DNA of 64,000 bases from Clostridia bacterium (GTDB lineage: Bacteria; Bacillota; Clostridia; Christensenellales; Aristaeellaceae), in the NCBI GenBank assembly GCA_017404985.1, contig JAFRBK010000026.1, positions 1 through 64,000 of the forward strand, given 5' to 3'. The notes beneath the pieces were generated by a model. The model had not been told where the DNA came from. It did no database searches and saw only the letters and a list, made by a program, of their open reading frames with translations. Positions 45,560-54,094 of this stretch are shown here, one piece after another. A program made the translations under genes and the position numbers. Numbering within the stretch: position 1 is the first letter of the stretch; each line of letters begins with the position of its first letter.

Positions 45560-46033
45560 ATGAAAGCGGCGGAGAAAACCAACGTGATGCGGGTGCTGGA
45601 CAGCAAAAAGATCCCATACACCGCCCATTTCTACGAAGCAGATCCAACCCTGACGGGCGCACAGATTGCAGCGCTGCTGGGGGAACCGGCGGAGCATGTT
45701 TTCAAGACGCTGGTAACCCAGGGCAAGAGCAACCAGTATTATGTTTTTGTGATTCCGGTGGAGGCGGAGCTGGACCTGAAAAAAGCAGCGAAAGCCGCAG
45801 GGGAGAAGGCGGTAGCCATGATTAAACAGAAGGAACTGCTGCCGCTGACGGGATATGTGCACGGCGGGTGCTCACCCATCGGGATGAAGAAAGCTTTTCC
45901 GACCTGGATTCATGAGAGCGCGGCGGAGGCCGACATCATCTGTGTCAGTGCCGGCAGGGTCGGCGCACAGATTGAACTGAAAACAGACGATCTGTGCAGG
46001 GCGGCTGCCTGCAGGCTGGCGGATCTGGTCTGA
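45560..46033 (+). CDS. ybaK: Cys-tRNA(Pro)/Cys-tRNA(Cys) deacylase, YbaK/EbsC family
   Basis: A 157-aa cytoplasmic editing enzyme that hydrolyses mischarged Cys-tRNA(Pro). Family features: FKTLVTQG with the conserved Lys of the active site, YYVFVIPVEAELDLKKAAKAAGEKAVAM, and GYVHGGCSPIGMKKAFPTW, the glycine loop and following strand. Its length is typical. It lies 18 nt after a secreted-protein gene. Confidence 0.95.
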   Translation: MKAAEKTNVMRVLDSKKIPYTAHFYEADPTLTGAQIAALLGEPAEHVFKTLVTQGKSNQYYVFVIPVEAELDLKKAAKAAGEKAVAMIKQKELLPLTGYVHGGCSPIGMKKAFPTWIHESAAEADIICVSAGRVGAQIELKTDDLCRAAACRLADLV

Positions 46034-46049
46034 AACGAAAAAAACGCGT

Positions 46050-46082
46050 AAAAAAACAGCTGCTGCGGAAAAGCGCAGCAGC
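46050..46082 (-). terminator. Terminator of the surface protein gene
   Basis: GCTGCTGCG pairs with CGCAGCAGC; the A-run at 46050-46056 gives a T-run on the minus strand. It also lies just downstream of ybaK. Confidence 0.75.
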
Positions 46083-46115
46083 ACAGGAAACACGGCGACG
46101 CATTCACAGCGCCTG

Positions 46116-47075
46116 TCAGCGGCGTTTACGCCGAAGCAGGAGCAGGCCGGCGGAGCCGCCTGCCAGGCAGCAGAGCCACAGCAGGAGGCTGGCATTATCG
46201 CCGGTGGTGGGAACAATGCCGCTCTTATAGGAGTATTTTGCATTTGCAGGAGTCAGGGTGGCGCCGTTTTCATTGATGGCGGCAAGCTGTTCCGCGGTCA
46301 GGGTTCCAAGATAGAGATTCGTACCGTCGGTGAAGGTTTTGCCGGCGGCAGTTTTGATTCTGCCGGTGCCGAAACTGTTCATCCTTTTAATGGAGATTTT
46401 ATCCTCAATATACCGCCATCCCAAGGTGATGCCTTTGTCGCTGAAAAGGCCGACGGGGGAGGAATCCTCCAGAATGCCGCCCGTGATTTTCAGTTCCCCG
46501 TTCGTGTTGATGGAATTATCCGGGCTGGAGATGGCCAGCGTTCCGCCATTCAGCCAGAAGCCGCCCCCGGCGAAGATGCCTTCTCCGGAGGGATCGGTTA
46601 CGGCAATATCCACGTTGCCGCCGTTCTGCAGATAGGTTCCCTCCGTAAGCCGGATGCCGACGCCGGTGGCCCGGATGGAGAGCGTGCCCGCCTCAGCGGG
46701 ATCCAGGCTTTGGCCGGTGACGGTAAAAGTCGTTTTCATCGTATGGTTTACGCCGACCGGAACATCATGAACGGACATTTTGCAGCTATCGGCAAGGATC
46801 AGGACGGTTTCCCCCGTCGGGTCAATGGCCAGGGTTTCATAGTCCACTTCTCCCCGTACAACATACCAGCCGGAAAGATAAACCACCTTGTTATCCTTAT
46901 CAATCACGGTCACTTCCGTGCCGGCAGGCGTGGTTCTGAGGACTCCGGAGGCATCCCGGTAAGGGACGCCGGTTTCCGCGGAGGCCGCCAGGGAAACCCC
47001 AAGGGCCAGCAGAAACAACGCGATAGCCAGCAGCGCACGCGGAAGGCCGGATTTTGTTACAAATAATTTCTTCAT
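46116..47075 (-). CDS. Surface protein with beta-helix-like domain and sortase-like tail
   Basis: A 319-aa exported protein. The signal runs to about residue 32 (LGVSLAASA). The middle (TGVGIRLTEGTYLQNGGNVDIAVTDPSGEGIFAGGGFWLNGGTLAISSPDNSINTNGELKITGG) has the short repeated strands of carbohydrate-binding or right-handed beta-helix domains. The C-terminus is VPTTGDN, a hydrophobic stretch, and RRKRR, the layout of an LPxTG-type cell-wall sorting signal with Val in first position. A sortase would be needed; none is in the window. The ATG at 47075 is preferred for the signal peptide; 47093 is an alternative. Confidence 0.78.
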   Translation of the reverse strand: MKKLFVTKSGLPRALLAIALFLLALGVSLAASAETGVPYRDASGVLRTTPAGTEVTVIDKDNKVVYLSGWYVVRGEVDYETLAIDPTGETVLILADSCKMSVHDVPVGVNHTMKTTFTVTGQSLDPAEAGTLSIRATGVGIRLTEGTYLQNGGNVDIAVTDPSGEGIFAGGGFWLNGGTLAISSPDNSINTNGELKITGGILEDSSPVGLFSDKGITLGWRYIEDKISIKRMNSFGTGRIKTAAGKTFTDGTNLYLGTLTAEQLAAINENGATLTPANAKYSYKSGIVPTTGDNASLLLWLCCLAGGSAGLLLLRRKRR

Positions 47076-47178
47076 GGCATAATGCCCTTTCATCTTCAGT
47101 CGGTTTCGTGGGCCGGAACAGGGTTCTGCCCCACAGTTTGAAACAGTTCCAATGCGAAATCGTTAACAAACCATTACA

Positions 47179-47207
47179 ATTATATCAAAATACAGTGGGA
47201 ATTTCAA
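47179..47207 (-). promoter_or_regulatory. Predicted promoter of the surface protein gene
   Basis: On the minus strand TTGAAA (47207-47202), 17-nt spacer and perfect TATAAT (47184-47179). Confidence 0.7.
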
Positions 47208-47420
47208 GGGAAAACCACAAGATCATGGGAATTCCGCTGCACAATGTCGGCCAAAACCCGACGCACCATCTTTTCCGGAAGCCTCCTGAAACTCCCGGCT
47301 AATGATATATACGAATGAGATTACCCAAAAGCATGCACTTTTTATTTTTTTTTGACACTTTTTTGCTGCCACACCGGGGAGGCCGGCTGCGGATGCGTCT
47401 TTCCGGCTGCCGCCGGAATG

Positions 47421-47452
47421 AAAAAAGCCGGGGCGGCAGAAGCCGCTCCGGC
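47421..47452 (-). terminator. Terminator of the GH51 gene
   Basis: GCCGGAGCGGC pairs with GCCGCCCCGGC on the minus strand and is followed by TTTTTT. Confidence 0.88.
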
Positions 47453-47466
47453 CCATTGGGAAGGCA

Positions 47467-49071
47467 TTATCCTTTACGGAATCTCAGCACATTCCACGAT
47501 TCCTTCTTCAGGACCGCGGTGACAATGCCGTGATCCATGGTGGTGTCGGCGTTTTTTCGGGGCATGATCCGGTCCGGATGGCTGAAGGTATTCTGCGCCT
47601 CAGGATCATCAGAAAATAATTCAGTGTGTTCCTTCAGCTGCCAGTTTTCGAAGGCGCGAAGATCCATCGTCAGTTCCTGGTCCTCCTCCGGATCCGCGTT
47701 GATGACGAAAACGGAGAGCTCTTCCTCCGGTTCGTTCAGGGCCGCGGCGGCCTGGATTGTCTCCACACCGGTGAAGCCGCCGTACTGGTTCATGTCGTCG
47801 ATGGCATAGCCGGGCACGTCGTAGGTTTCGCAGGTGACTTCGCATTGCAGGGAATCGCCCTTGGCCAGGCGAATCAGCTGGGTGAAGGGCCAGTAGGATG
47901 CCCCCTTCCAGACATGCTCCCGGTCTGTGCGGCACAGGGCAGCCAGGCCGCCGGTGGCACAGCCGATCCGGATTCGATCCGCGTGGCGCAGCATCACCAG
48001 CATCGTGCCGGCAAGGCCGAGCGCCTGCAGCATTTCGTGATCCGATGGCGGGTTCCGGCGGGTGGACCAATCGTCCGGATCATGGCGGACATAGGTTCTT
48101 TCCGGATTGAAGAGGCCGAACATTTCCGGGTTCTGGCGGCCGCCAAGGCCGAGGTGCGCCTCGCTCCGCGGGCGGAACATGGAAGCATATTCATCCAGCG
48201 CCAGCATCATGGTCTTTTTTGAGCGGAGCTTGGTTCGGATATAATCGCACAGGGCGATTTCCGTGCGGATATAATCCTCATAAGCCAGGTAACCGGCCAT
48301 CAGGGCCCGGGGCAGATCCGGCGGCGCGGAATGATAGTGATGCAGAGAAATGTAATCCACGGTGCTGTAGCATTCTTCCAGCACTTCCCGATCCCAGTCC
48401 GGATAATGGTTCAGGAAAGGGGAGGAGGAGACACATGCCATGGTTTCGATTGTGGGGTCTATCCATTTCATGGCTTTGGAGGTTTCGTGCGCCAGAATGC
48501 CGTAACCCCGGGGATTTTTCTCCATGGAACCGACCTGCCAGGGGCCGTCCATTTCATTGCCGAGGCACCAGATTTTAACGCCGTAGGGCGCTTCACGGCC
48601 GTTCTGCTTCCGCAGGTCAGACCAGTAAGTGCCGCCTGTGAAATTGGTATATTCGACGCAGTCCATCGCGTCCTGCATGGTGCCGGTGGCCAGATTAACG
48701 GTGTAGATGGCTTCTGCGCCGGCTTTTTCCGCCCACTGCAGATATTCATCATGGCCGACATCGTTGGGGATGAACTGGAACCAGGCCGGATCCAGGTGTG
48801 CTTTACGCTTCTCCTTCGGGCCGATGGAGTCCTTCCACTGCCAGCCGGAAACAAAGTTGCCGCCGGGGAGGCGCACCGCCGGCAGGCGGGTTTCCCGCAG
48901 GGCTTCATAGAAATCCCGGCGAAGCCCCTGCTCATCCGCAAAAGGATGCTTCGGATTGTACATGCTGCCGTTGACCATGGAACCGATCGGCTCCAGGAAT
49001 GCCCCGAAAAGCCGGGGTGAAATGCTTCCGACCCGGTAGGAAGGGTGCAGCGCCAGGCTCGATTTTTTCAT
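47467..49071 (-). CDS. Alpha-L-arabinofuranosidase, GH51
   Basis: A 534-aa enzyme without a signal peptide, so it probably acts in the cytoplasm on imported arabino-oligosaccharides. GH51 landmarks: the N-terminal GSISPRLFGAFLEPIG, PAVRLPGGNFVSGWQW, the acid/base Glu in WCLGNEMDGPWQ, SLHHYH, and the nucleophile Glu in ALDEYASMF. The GNE pattern and overall length match the family. The ATG at 49071 follows GAGGAGG; the longer upstream frame crosses the promoter. It may cooperate with the GH127 enzyme 12 kb away. Confidence 0.95.
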   Translation of the reverse strand: MKKSSLALHPSYRVGSISPRLFGAFLEPIGSMVNGSMYNPKHPFADEQGLRRDFYEALRETRLPAVRLPGGNFVSGWQWKDSIGPKEKRKAHLDPAWFQFIPNDVGHDEYLQWAEKAGAEAIYTVNLATGTMQDAMDCVEYTNFTGGTYWSDLRKQNGREAPYGVKIWCLGNEMDGPWQVGSMEKNPRGYGILAHETSKAMKWIDPTIETMACVSSSPFLNHYPDWDREVLEECYSTVDYISLHHYHSAPPDLPRALMAGYLAYEDYIRTEIALCDYIRTKLRSKKTMMLALDEYASMFRPRSEAHLGLGGRQNPEMFGLFNPERTYVRHDPDDWSTRRNPPSDHEMLQALGLAGTMLVMLRHADRIRIGCATGGLAALCRTDREHVWKGASYWPFTQLIRLAKGDSLQCEVTCETYDVPGYAIDDMNQYGGFTGVETIQAAAALNEPEEELSVFVINADPEEDQELTMDLRAFENWQLKEHTELFSDDPEAQNTFSHPDRIMPRKNADTTMDHGIVTAVLKKESWNVLRFRKG

Positions 49072-49126
49072 TGGCAAGGTTCCTCCTCTGTAATCAACAG
49101 GATGGTCTCTGCGCGCGATATAAAAT

Positions 49127-49155
49127 ATTGTAATCCGGAAGAAAAGCCGGAGCAA
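49127..49155 (-). promoter_or_regulatory. Predicted promoter of the GH51 gene
   Basis: On the minus strand TTGCTC (49155-49150), 17-nt spacer and TACAAT (49132-49127). Confidence 0.5.
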
Positions 49156-49236
49156 CACTTTTATCTGTCTTTTTTCTGAGAAGAATGATATAATTCGGTA
49201 ATTCCCGGTAAAGCCGCTGTTGATGGAGTGAATGGA

Positions 49237-49998
49237 ATGCAGGTTACGCCCGTAATGTTTCTGATTGTCTGCCCGATGCTGTTTCTGGCGGGGCTGGTGG
49301 ATTCCATCGGCGGGGGAGGAGGGCTGATCTCCCTGCCGGCTTATCTTTTTGCGGGATTGCCGGCGCATATGGCGGTGGCAACGAACAAGCTTTCTTCCAC
49401 ATGCGGCACATCCCTGGCCACAGCCCGTTTTTTTCGCAGGGGGCTGGTGAACCTTCGCCTGGCGGCCCCGTCCGTGGTGACAGGGGTTGCCGGATCCGCC
49501 CTGGGGGCGAGGCTGTCCTTGGCTGTCAGCGAGGATGTAATGAAATACGTCCTGTTCGCGGTTCTTCCGCTGGCGGCGTTTGTTGTCCTGAACCGGCATT
49601 TGTTCCGGGACGAGGGAAAGCACGCGGCTGTGGCGGACCGGAAAACCGTGGCGATCTGCGTTGCCTCCGCTTTTGTGATTGGGGTGTATGACGGGTTTTA
49701 CGGCCCCGGTACGGGGACTTTTCTGATTATTGCATTTACGGCTTTTGCCGGGATGACGGTCGGTTCCGCCAATGCGCAGGCCAAGGTGATTAACCTGACG
49801 ACGAACATTACCTCCCTGGCTGTCTTTTTGCTGAACGGGCAGGTGCTGGTTCCGCTGGGGCTGGCTGCTGCGGCGTGCAACATGGCGGGAAACTGGATCG
49901 GCTCAGGGCTGGCGGTATCCAAAGGTGCGAAGATTGTCCGCCCGGTCATTCTGCTGGTCCTGATCCTTCTGCTGCTTAAAATTCTGATTGGCTTCTGA
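49237..49998 (+). CDS. TSUP-family membrane transporter (TauE/SafE-like)
   Basis: A 253-aa protein with about eight hydrophobic helices. The first half has DSIGGGGGLISLPAYL and ATNKLSST, and the second half repeats this as YDGFYGPGTGTFLII and NAQAKVINLTTNI, the two-fold motif of the family. Members export sulphonates, sulphite or other organosulphur or organic anions; the substrate is unknown. The ATG at 49237 has GGAG 8 nt upstream. A TATAAT at 49189-49194 probably marks its promoter. Confidence 0.93.
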   Translation: MQVTPVMFLIVCPMLFLAGLVDSIGGGGGLISLPAYLFAGLPAHMAVATNKLSSTCGTSLATARFFRRGLVNLRLAAPSVVTGVAGSALGARLSLAVSEDVMKYVLFAVLPLAAFVVLNRHLFRDEGKHAAVADRKTVAICVASAFVIGVYDGFYGPGTGTFLIIAFTAFAGMTVGSANAQAKVINLTTNITSLAVFLLNGQVLVPLGLAAAACNMAGNWIGSGLAVSKGAKIVRPVILLVLILLLLKILIGF

Positions 49999-50026
49999 AG
50001 GGAAACAGGGCAGTTCCTCCGGCACC

Positions 50027-50575
50027 CTATTCACGGACCAGTTCCAGCTTCGGAACGCCCTTTTCCCCCTCCATATCGCGGAAGAGCTTATCATAGGAAG
50101 CACGGTCAAAATCCCTGCCCCGGGTGCTCATCACCCAGTACTTCACGCCTTCGTCCATGGTCTTGTATCCTGTGAAGGCATAACCGTTCCGCTCGTAAAA
50201 GCGAAGCCGCCGAATGGTCTGGTCGCCGGCGGTATCCGAGGGCTTGGGCATTTCAATATGGCAGACAATCTCCTGATCCGGATACTTTTCCCGGATCGCT
50301 TTCTGGATGGCCCCGCCGTATCCCTTTGACTGCCGGTCCGCTGCTACAGCCGTATAGAGAAGAAAATGCAGTTTTTCAGAAAGAAGCAGATAGTAGAATC
50401 CGACAAACTGGCCTTCGTCCAGAAACGCAGTGCAGTCAAAATTCCTTTTCAGCGTCATCAATCGAAGCGGGAGAATAGGATACAGTTCATCCTTTGGAAA
50501 TTGGGACAGAAGAAGCTGCCGGATCTTTCCGAAAACCCTGCTCCACGGTTTCACCCTGACTGATTGAAGTGCCAT
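50027..50575 (-). CDS. GNAT-family N-acetyltransferase
   Basis: A 182-aa protein with a GNAT fold. FVGFYYLLLSEKLHFLLYTAVAADRQSKGYGGAIQKAI contains the strand-loop-helix with the acetyl-CoA pyrophosphate loop (RQSKGYGG), and RRLRFYERNGYAFTGYK is the late family motif. The substrate is unknown. The ATG at 50575 has AGGAGG 7 nt upstream. A small zinc-ribbon gene lies upstream on the same strand, with a GC-rich hairpin (50610-50643) between them. Confidence 0.88.
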   Translation of the reverse strand: MALQSVRVKPWSRVFGKIRQLLLSQFPKDELYPILPLRLMTLKRNFDCTAFLDEGQFVGFYYLLLSEKLHFLLYTAVAADRQSKGYGGAIQKAIREKYPDQEIVCHIEMPKPSDTAGDQTIRRLRFYERNGYAFTGYKTMDEGVKYWVMSTRGRDFDRASYDKLFRDMEGEKGVPKLELVRE

Positions 50576-50609
50576 CTTGCGTCCTCCTGTGCGGTTCATT
50601 CATTGGATG

Positions 50610-50643
50610 GCCCGGGCTTTGCATATGAAAACAGAGCCCGGGC
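50610..50643 (-). promoter_or_regulatory. GC-rich hairpin between zinc-ribbon and GNAT genes
   Basis: GCCCGGGCT pairs perfectly with AGCCCGGGC around a 16-nt loop. No T-run follows on the minus strand, so an attenuator or RNA-processing hairpin is likelier than a terminator. Confidence 0.5.
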
Positions 50644-50671
50644 GATTCTTCGACCGTTATCCTGGCTGCTG

Positions 50672-50893
50672 TCAGCTGTTGATCGTCCAGTGAGAATTGC
50701 CGTTGCAGTCCACGGTAACAAGCGTCTTTCTTCCGCACTCAGGACAGGTGAATGCATAAGCGTCCGAAGCGATCTTTTCAAACAGGGAATCAGCAATATA
50801 AGCACCGCAAACCGGACAGAGGTTTTTCCTGAAATCCGGTTTTGAGCTTCCGGGCTGGACAATGTCCGGATAATCTTTTTCGTTGTCAGCCAT
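50672..50893 (-). CDS. Small zinc-ribbon protein, 73 aa
   Basis: A 73-aa soluble protein with two CxxC knuckles (CPVC and CPEC, 22 residues apart), enough to bind one zinc ion. The last part (VTVDCNGNSHWTINS) is strand-like. No defined function was recognised; such ribbons often bind nucleic acid or protein. AAGGAAG precedes the ATG by 6-7 nt. It is probably transcribed with the acetyltransferase gene downstream. Confidence 0.75.
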   Translation of the reverse strand: MADNEKDYPDIVQPGSSKPDFRKNLCPVCGAYIADSLFEKIASDAYAFTCPECGRKTLVTVDCNGNSHWTINS

Positions 50894-51044
50894 GTTTGCT
50901 TCCTTTCTGCCGCTGTGCGGCCTGTGTTGTATCTTTTGATGTATTGTATCATAGGGAATCGAAAAAGTACACCATGCTCACCCGGCGCTGTCCGGCACAG
51001 TAAATTCCGGCTTTTTTCTGCTTTTGGAAATGAAAAGAGTATGC

Positions 51045-51050
51045 TATAAT
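51045..51050 (+). promoter_or_regulatory. Predicted -10 element of the receptor/EAL gene
   Basis: A perfect TATAAT at 51045-51050; the -35 region (TTTTGG at 51022-51027, 17-nt spacer) is weak. Because it lies inside the longest open frame, translation must start downstream. Confidence 0.55.
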
Positions 51051-51125
51051 ACAAAAAAATTGATCACTTGCATGAAATACGATACAGCTGATTCCGAAAA
51101 AGCCGATGTTCCGGAGGCGAATAAA

Positions 51126-54080
51126 GTGCAGAATCCAGAAAGAAAAGTCAACAGGGAGGGCGCCCAGAGGCCGGTATTCATCCGGGCAGGGGCTGCCGCG
51201 GCAGCCCTTTGCCTGCTGCTGGTGCTGGTTTCGGGAATTGCTGCTCCGCGGGCGGCTGCCGCCCAGGAAAAAGAACAGAAAAAAGTCCGCGTTGGCTGGT
51301 ATGAATCTGCGTTTCACCGGACGGATCCGTTCGGACGGCGTTCCGGATACGGGTATGAATACCAGCAGCGGATCTCGATCTATACCGGCTGGGAATATGA
51401 ATATGTGGAAGGCAGCTGGTCGGAACTGCTGGAGAAACTGATCGCCGGCGAGCTGGATCTGCTCAGCGATGTGTCCTATACCCCCGAGCGGGCGGAAAAG
51501 ATTCTGTATTCCGCTGAAGCGATGGGATCAGAAGGCTATCATGTTTTCATAGCACCGGATAATAACGAGATTCGGCCGGACGATTTTTCCACCCTGAACG
51601 GAAAACGGGTCGGCGTCAACAAGAACAGCATTCAGGAACGGCTGTTCATCAGCTGGGCGGAGAGCCACGGCGTGACGCCGGAAATCATTGAATCGACCGA
51701 GAAAACGCCGGTGTTGCTGGAAATGCTGGCGAAGGGCGATTTCGACGCGCTGGTAACGCTGGATACCTACGGAAACTCCGCTGATGTGATTCCGGTGTGC
51801 AAGGTTGGTTATGCTGAATCTTTTTTTGGAATCAACAGGAACCGCCCAGACCTGAAGCAGGATCTGGATGTGGCCATGAACCGCCTCTTTGAGGACAATC
51901 GGGATTACAACCAGCAGTTGACGGAGAAATTCAATCGTTCCAGCTCGGTCAACAGTTTTCTGACGCCGGAAGAAAAAAATTGGCTTGCAGGCAGGGAAAC
52001 GATTCGGGTAGGCTACCGGAACAACTTCCTCCCGTTCTGCTCGCAGGATAAAGAAACAAAGCAGGTTTCCGGCGCGCTGGCAGACTACCTCTACTTCGCG
52101 GAAACATGCCAGAAGAATGCCCGCCTGAGCTTTGAGACACGGGCTTTCAGCTCAACAGAGGAGGCGCTGAAAGCCCTGGCAGACGGCGAGATCGACTGTG
52201 TATTTCCCCTGAGCCTCAGCGCTTATGATGGGGAACAGCGGGGCGTGATCAGCACGGATCCGCTGGTTCGTTCGGAGATGTATGCCATCGTCCGGACTGC
52301 GGACCACCAGGGACTGGAGCGGGAACGGGAGACGACCGTTGCCATCGTCAGGGGAAACCCGAATTACGAAGCGTTCGTGAAAGACTATTTTCCCAACTGG
52401 AAGGTAGTTGAATATGACAGCGGCGAAGCGGCCTATGCAGCGGTGTCTTCCGGGGATGTGGACTGCGGGCTGGTAAGCAATTACCGGATCAGCCGTGTGA
52501 GTGACCAGCTCAGGGAATACAAGCTTTCCGCCCTCGCGACCGATGAAGTGATGGATGCTGCTTTTACCGTGAGGCGGAAGGATGACTGCCTCTATTCCAT
52601 TCTCAACAAGATAACCCGCCTTTATCCGGAGAGCATGGTCAATTCCTCCCTGACGAATTACGGCTTCCGGGAGGAAGAAGTTTCCTTCATTGATTTTATC
52701 CGGAAGAATCTGCTTTATATTGTTGCGGCAGCAGCGCTGATTATTATCACAATTCTGCTCCTGGCGCTGCGGAACGCGAAGACCAGCGCAAGGGAAAAGG
52801 AGGGCCGCCGGATTATTTCCGAGGCGGAGAAGGATTCCCTGACGCAGCTGTACAACTGGAACTTTTTCCTTGTTTATGCCAACAATATCTGCCGGGACAA
52901 CCCGGACCGCCCAATGGACGCGGTGGCGCTGAATATTGACCGGTTTCATTCCGTGAATGCCCTGCACGGGCGGGAGTATGGGAACCGGATGCTGAAGGCT
53001 TTGGGCGATGAGATTCACAGTTTCCTTGAAAAAGCGGACGGAATAGCCTGCCGTTCCGTTGCGGACCGCTTCAATATATATTGCCTTCACCGGGAGGACT
53101 GGCAGGCTGTGCTGGAACGCTTTCAGGGGCGCCTGGACCGTGAGTTCCGGGAAGCCAACGCCCATCTGCGCATGGGCGTCAAGCCCTGGCAGAAGGTCCT
53201 GGAGCCTGAAACACAGCTGGACAAGGCCCGCACTGCTTGCAACAAGGTGCGCGGCGGAATCAAATCCCAGGCGGTAATCTATGATGCAGAGATGGAACAG
53301 CGGGAGGAACGTGACCAGCGCCTGCTGAACGATCTTCCCCGGGCGCTGGAAAACCATGAGCTGGAAGTGTATTATCAGCCGAAGTATAACATCACAGGGG
53401 AGAAGCCGAAGCTGGCGAGCGCTGAGGCACTGGTTCGCTGGAAACACCCGGAACTGGGAATGATTTCCCCGGAGGACTTTATCAATCTGTTTGAGAGAAG
53501 CGGCCAGATCAGTCTGCTGGACAACTATGTGTGGTCGGAGGCGGCCCGGCAGATTGCCGCCTGGCGGGACCAGTACGGCAGAACCCTGCCGGTATCCGTT
53601 AACCTTTCCCGTGTGGACGTGTTTGATCCGGAACTGATTTCCATCCTGGACCGCATTGTGGCAGAAAACAGGCTGAAGCACTGCGACCTGAAGCTGGAGA
53701 TGACTGAATCCGCCTACACTGAAAACGCAGACCAGCTGATTCGGGTCATCAACCAGCTCCGGAGCAGGGGATATGAGATCGAAATGGATGACTTTGGTTC
53801 CGGCTATTCCTCGCTGAATATGCTGTCCTCCCTGCCCGTGGATGTGCTGAAGATGGATATCGACTTTATCCGGAATATTGAAAGAAATGAGAAGGATTTC
53901 CGCCTTGTGGAGCTGATCATCGATATTGCCCGGTATCTGCATGTGCCTGTCGTGGCGGAGGGCGTGGAGACGGAAACCCAGCTAAAACTGCTCAAAAATG
54001 CGGGCTGCGACCTGGTGCAGGGATACTATTTCTCGCGTCCGCTGCCCGCGAAGGAGTTTGCCCGGACACTCCTTGGCTGA
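51126..54080 (+). CDS. Membrane receptor with two SBP-like domains, degenerate GGDEF and EAL
   Basis: A protein of about 984 aa. The GTG at 51126 is chosen for GGAGG 8 nt upstream and a good signal anchor; the -10 box excludes the longest frame, and the ATG at 51072 lacks a site. Two extracytoplasmic SBP_bac_3-like domains follow (KVRVGWYESAFHRTDPFGRRSGYGYEY; then TIRVGYRNNFLPFCSQDKET), as in BvgS-type sensors, then one transmembrane helix (about residues 560-580). The GGDEF-like domain has CRSVADRF at the signature site, so it is catalytically dead. The EAL domain keeps SAEALVRWKHPELG, LEMTES and MDDFGSGYSS, so cyclic di-GMP hydrolysis in response to a ligand is likely. Confidence 0.9.
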   Translation: MQNPERKVNREGAQRPVFIRAGAAAAALCLLLVLVSGIAAPRAAAAQEKEQKKVRVGWYESAFHRTDPFGRRSGYGYEYQQRISIYTGWEYEYVEGSWSELLEKLIAGELDLLSDVSYTPERAEKILYSAEAMGSEGYHVFIAPDNNEIRPDDFSTLNGKRVGVNKNSIQERLFISWAESHGVTPEIIESTEKTPVLLEMLAKGDFDALVTLDTYGNSADVIPVCKVGYAESFFGINRNRPDLKQDLDVAMNRLFEDNRDYNQQLTEKFNRSSSVNSFLTPEEKNWLAGRETIRVGYRNNFLPFCSQDKETKQVSGALADYLYFAETCQKNARLSFETRAFSSTEEALKALADGEIDCVFPLSLSAYDGEQRGVISTDPLVRSEMYAIVRTADHQGLERERETTVAIVRGNPNYEAFVKDYFPNWKVVEYDSGEAAYAAVSSGDVDCGLVSNYRISRVSDQLREYKLSALATDEVMDAAFTVRRKDDCLYSILNKITRLYPESMVNSSLTNYGFREEEVSFIDFIRKNLLYIVAAAALIIITILLLALRNAKTSAREKEGRRIISEAEKDSLTQLYNWNFFLVYANNICRDNPDRPMDAVALNIDRFHSVNALHGREYGNRMLKALGDEIHSFLEKADGIACRSVADRFNIYCLHREDWQAVLERFQGRLDREFREANAHLRMGVKPWQKVLEPETQLDKARTACNKVRGGIKSQAVIYDAEMEQREERDQRLLNDLPRALENHELEVYYQPKYNITGEKPKLASAEALVRWKHPELGMISPEDFINLFERSGQISLLDNYVWSEAARQIAAWRDQYGRTLPVSVNLSRVDVFDPELISILDRIVAENRLKHCDLKLEMTESAYTENADQLIRVINQLRSRGYEIEMDDFGSGYSSLNMLSSLPVDVLKMDIDFIRNIERNEKDFRLVELIIDIARYLHVPVVAEGVETETQLKLLKNAGCDLVQGYYFSRPLPAKEFARTLLG

Positions 54081-54094
54081 AAGGATGGTTGGGG

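Larger units (their letters stand above)
47076..47466. other. Gene-free stretch of about 390 bases
   Basis: It holds the promoter of the surface protein gene (47179-47207) and the GH51 terminator (47421-47452). Between them is a T-rich patch (about 47340-47365) followed by TGCTGCCACACC. No convincing open frame or RNA gene was seen. Confidence 0.6.

Noticed and set aside
47340-47400. A possible fourth copy of the TGCCA-N14-GCGTATCAA element (TGCTGCCACACC after a T-rich patch)
   Set aside because: TGCCA is present, but 14 nt later the sequence is GCTGCGGAT, not GCGTATCAA, and no double-glycine gene follows.
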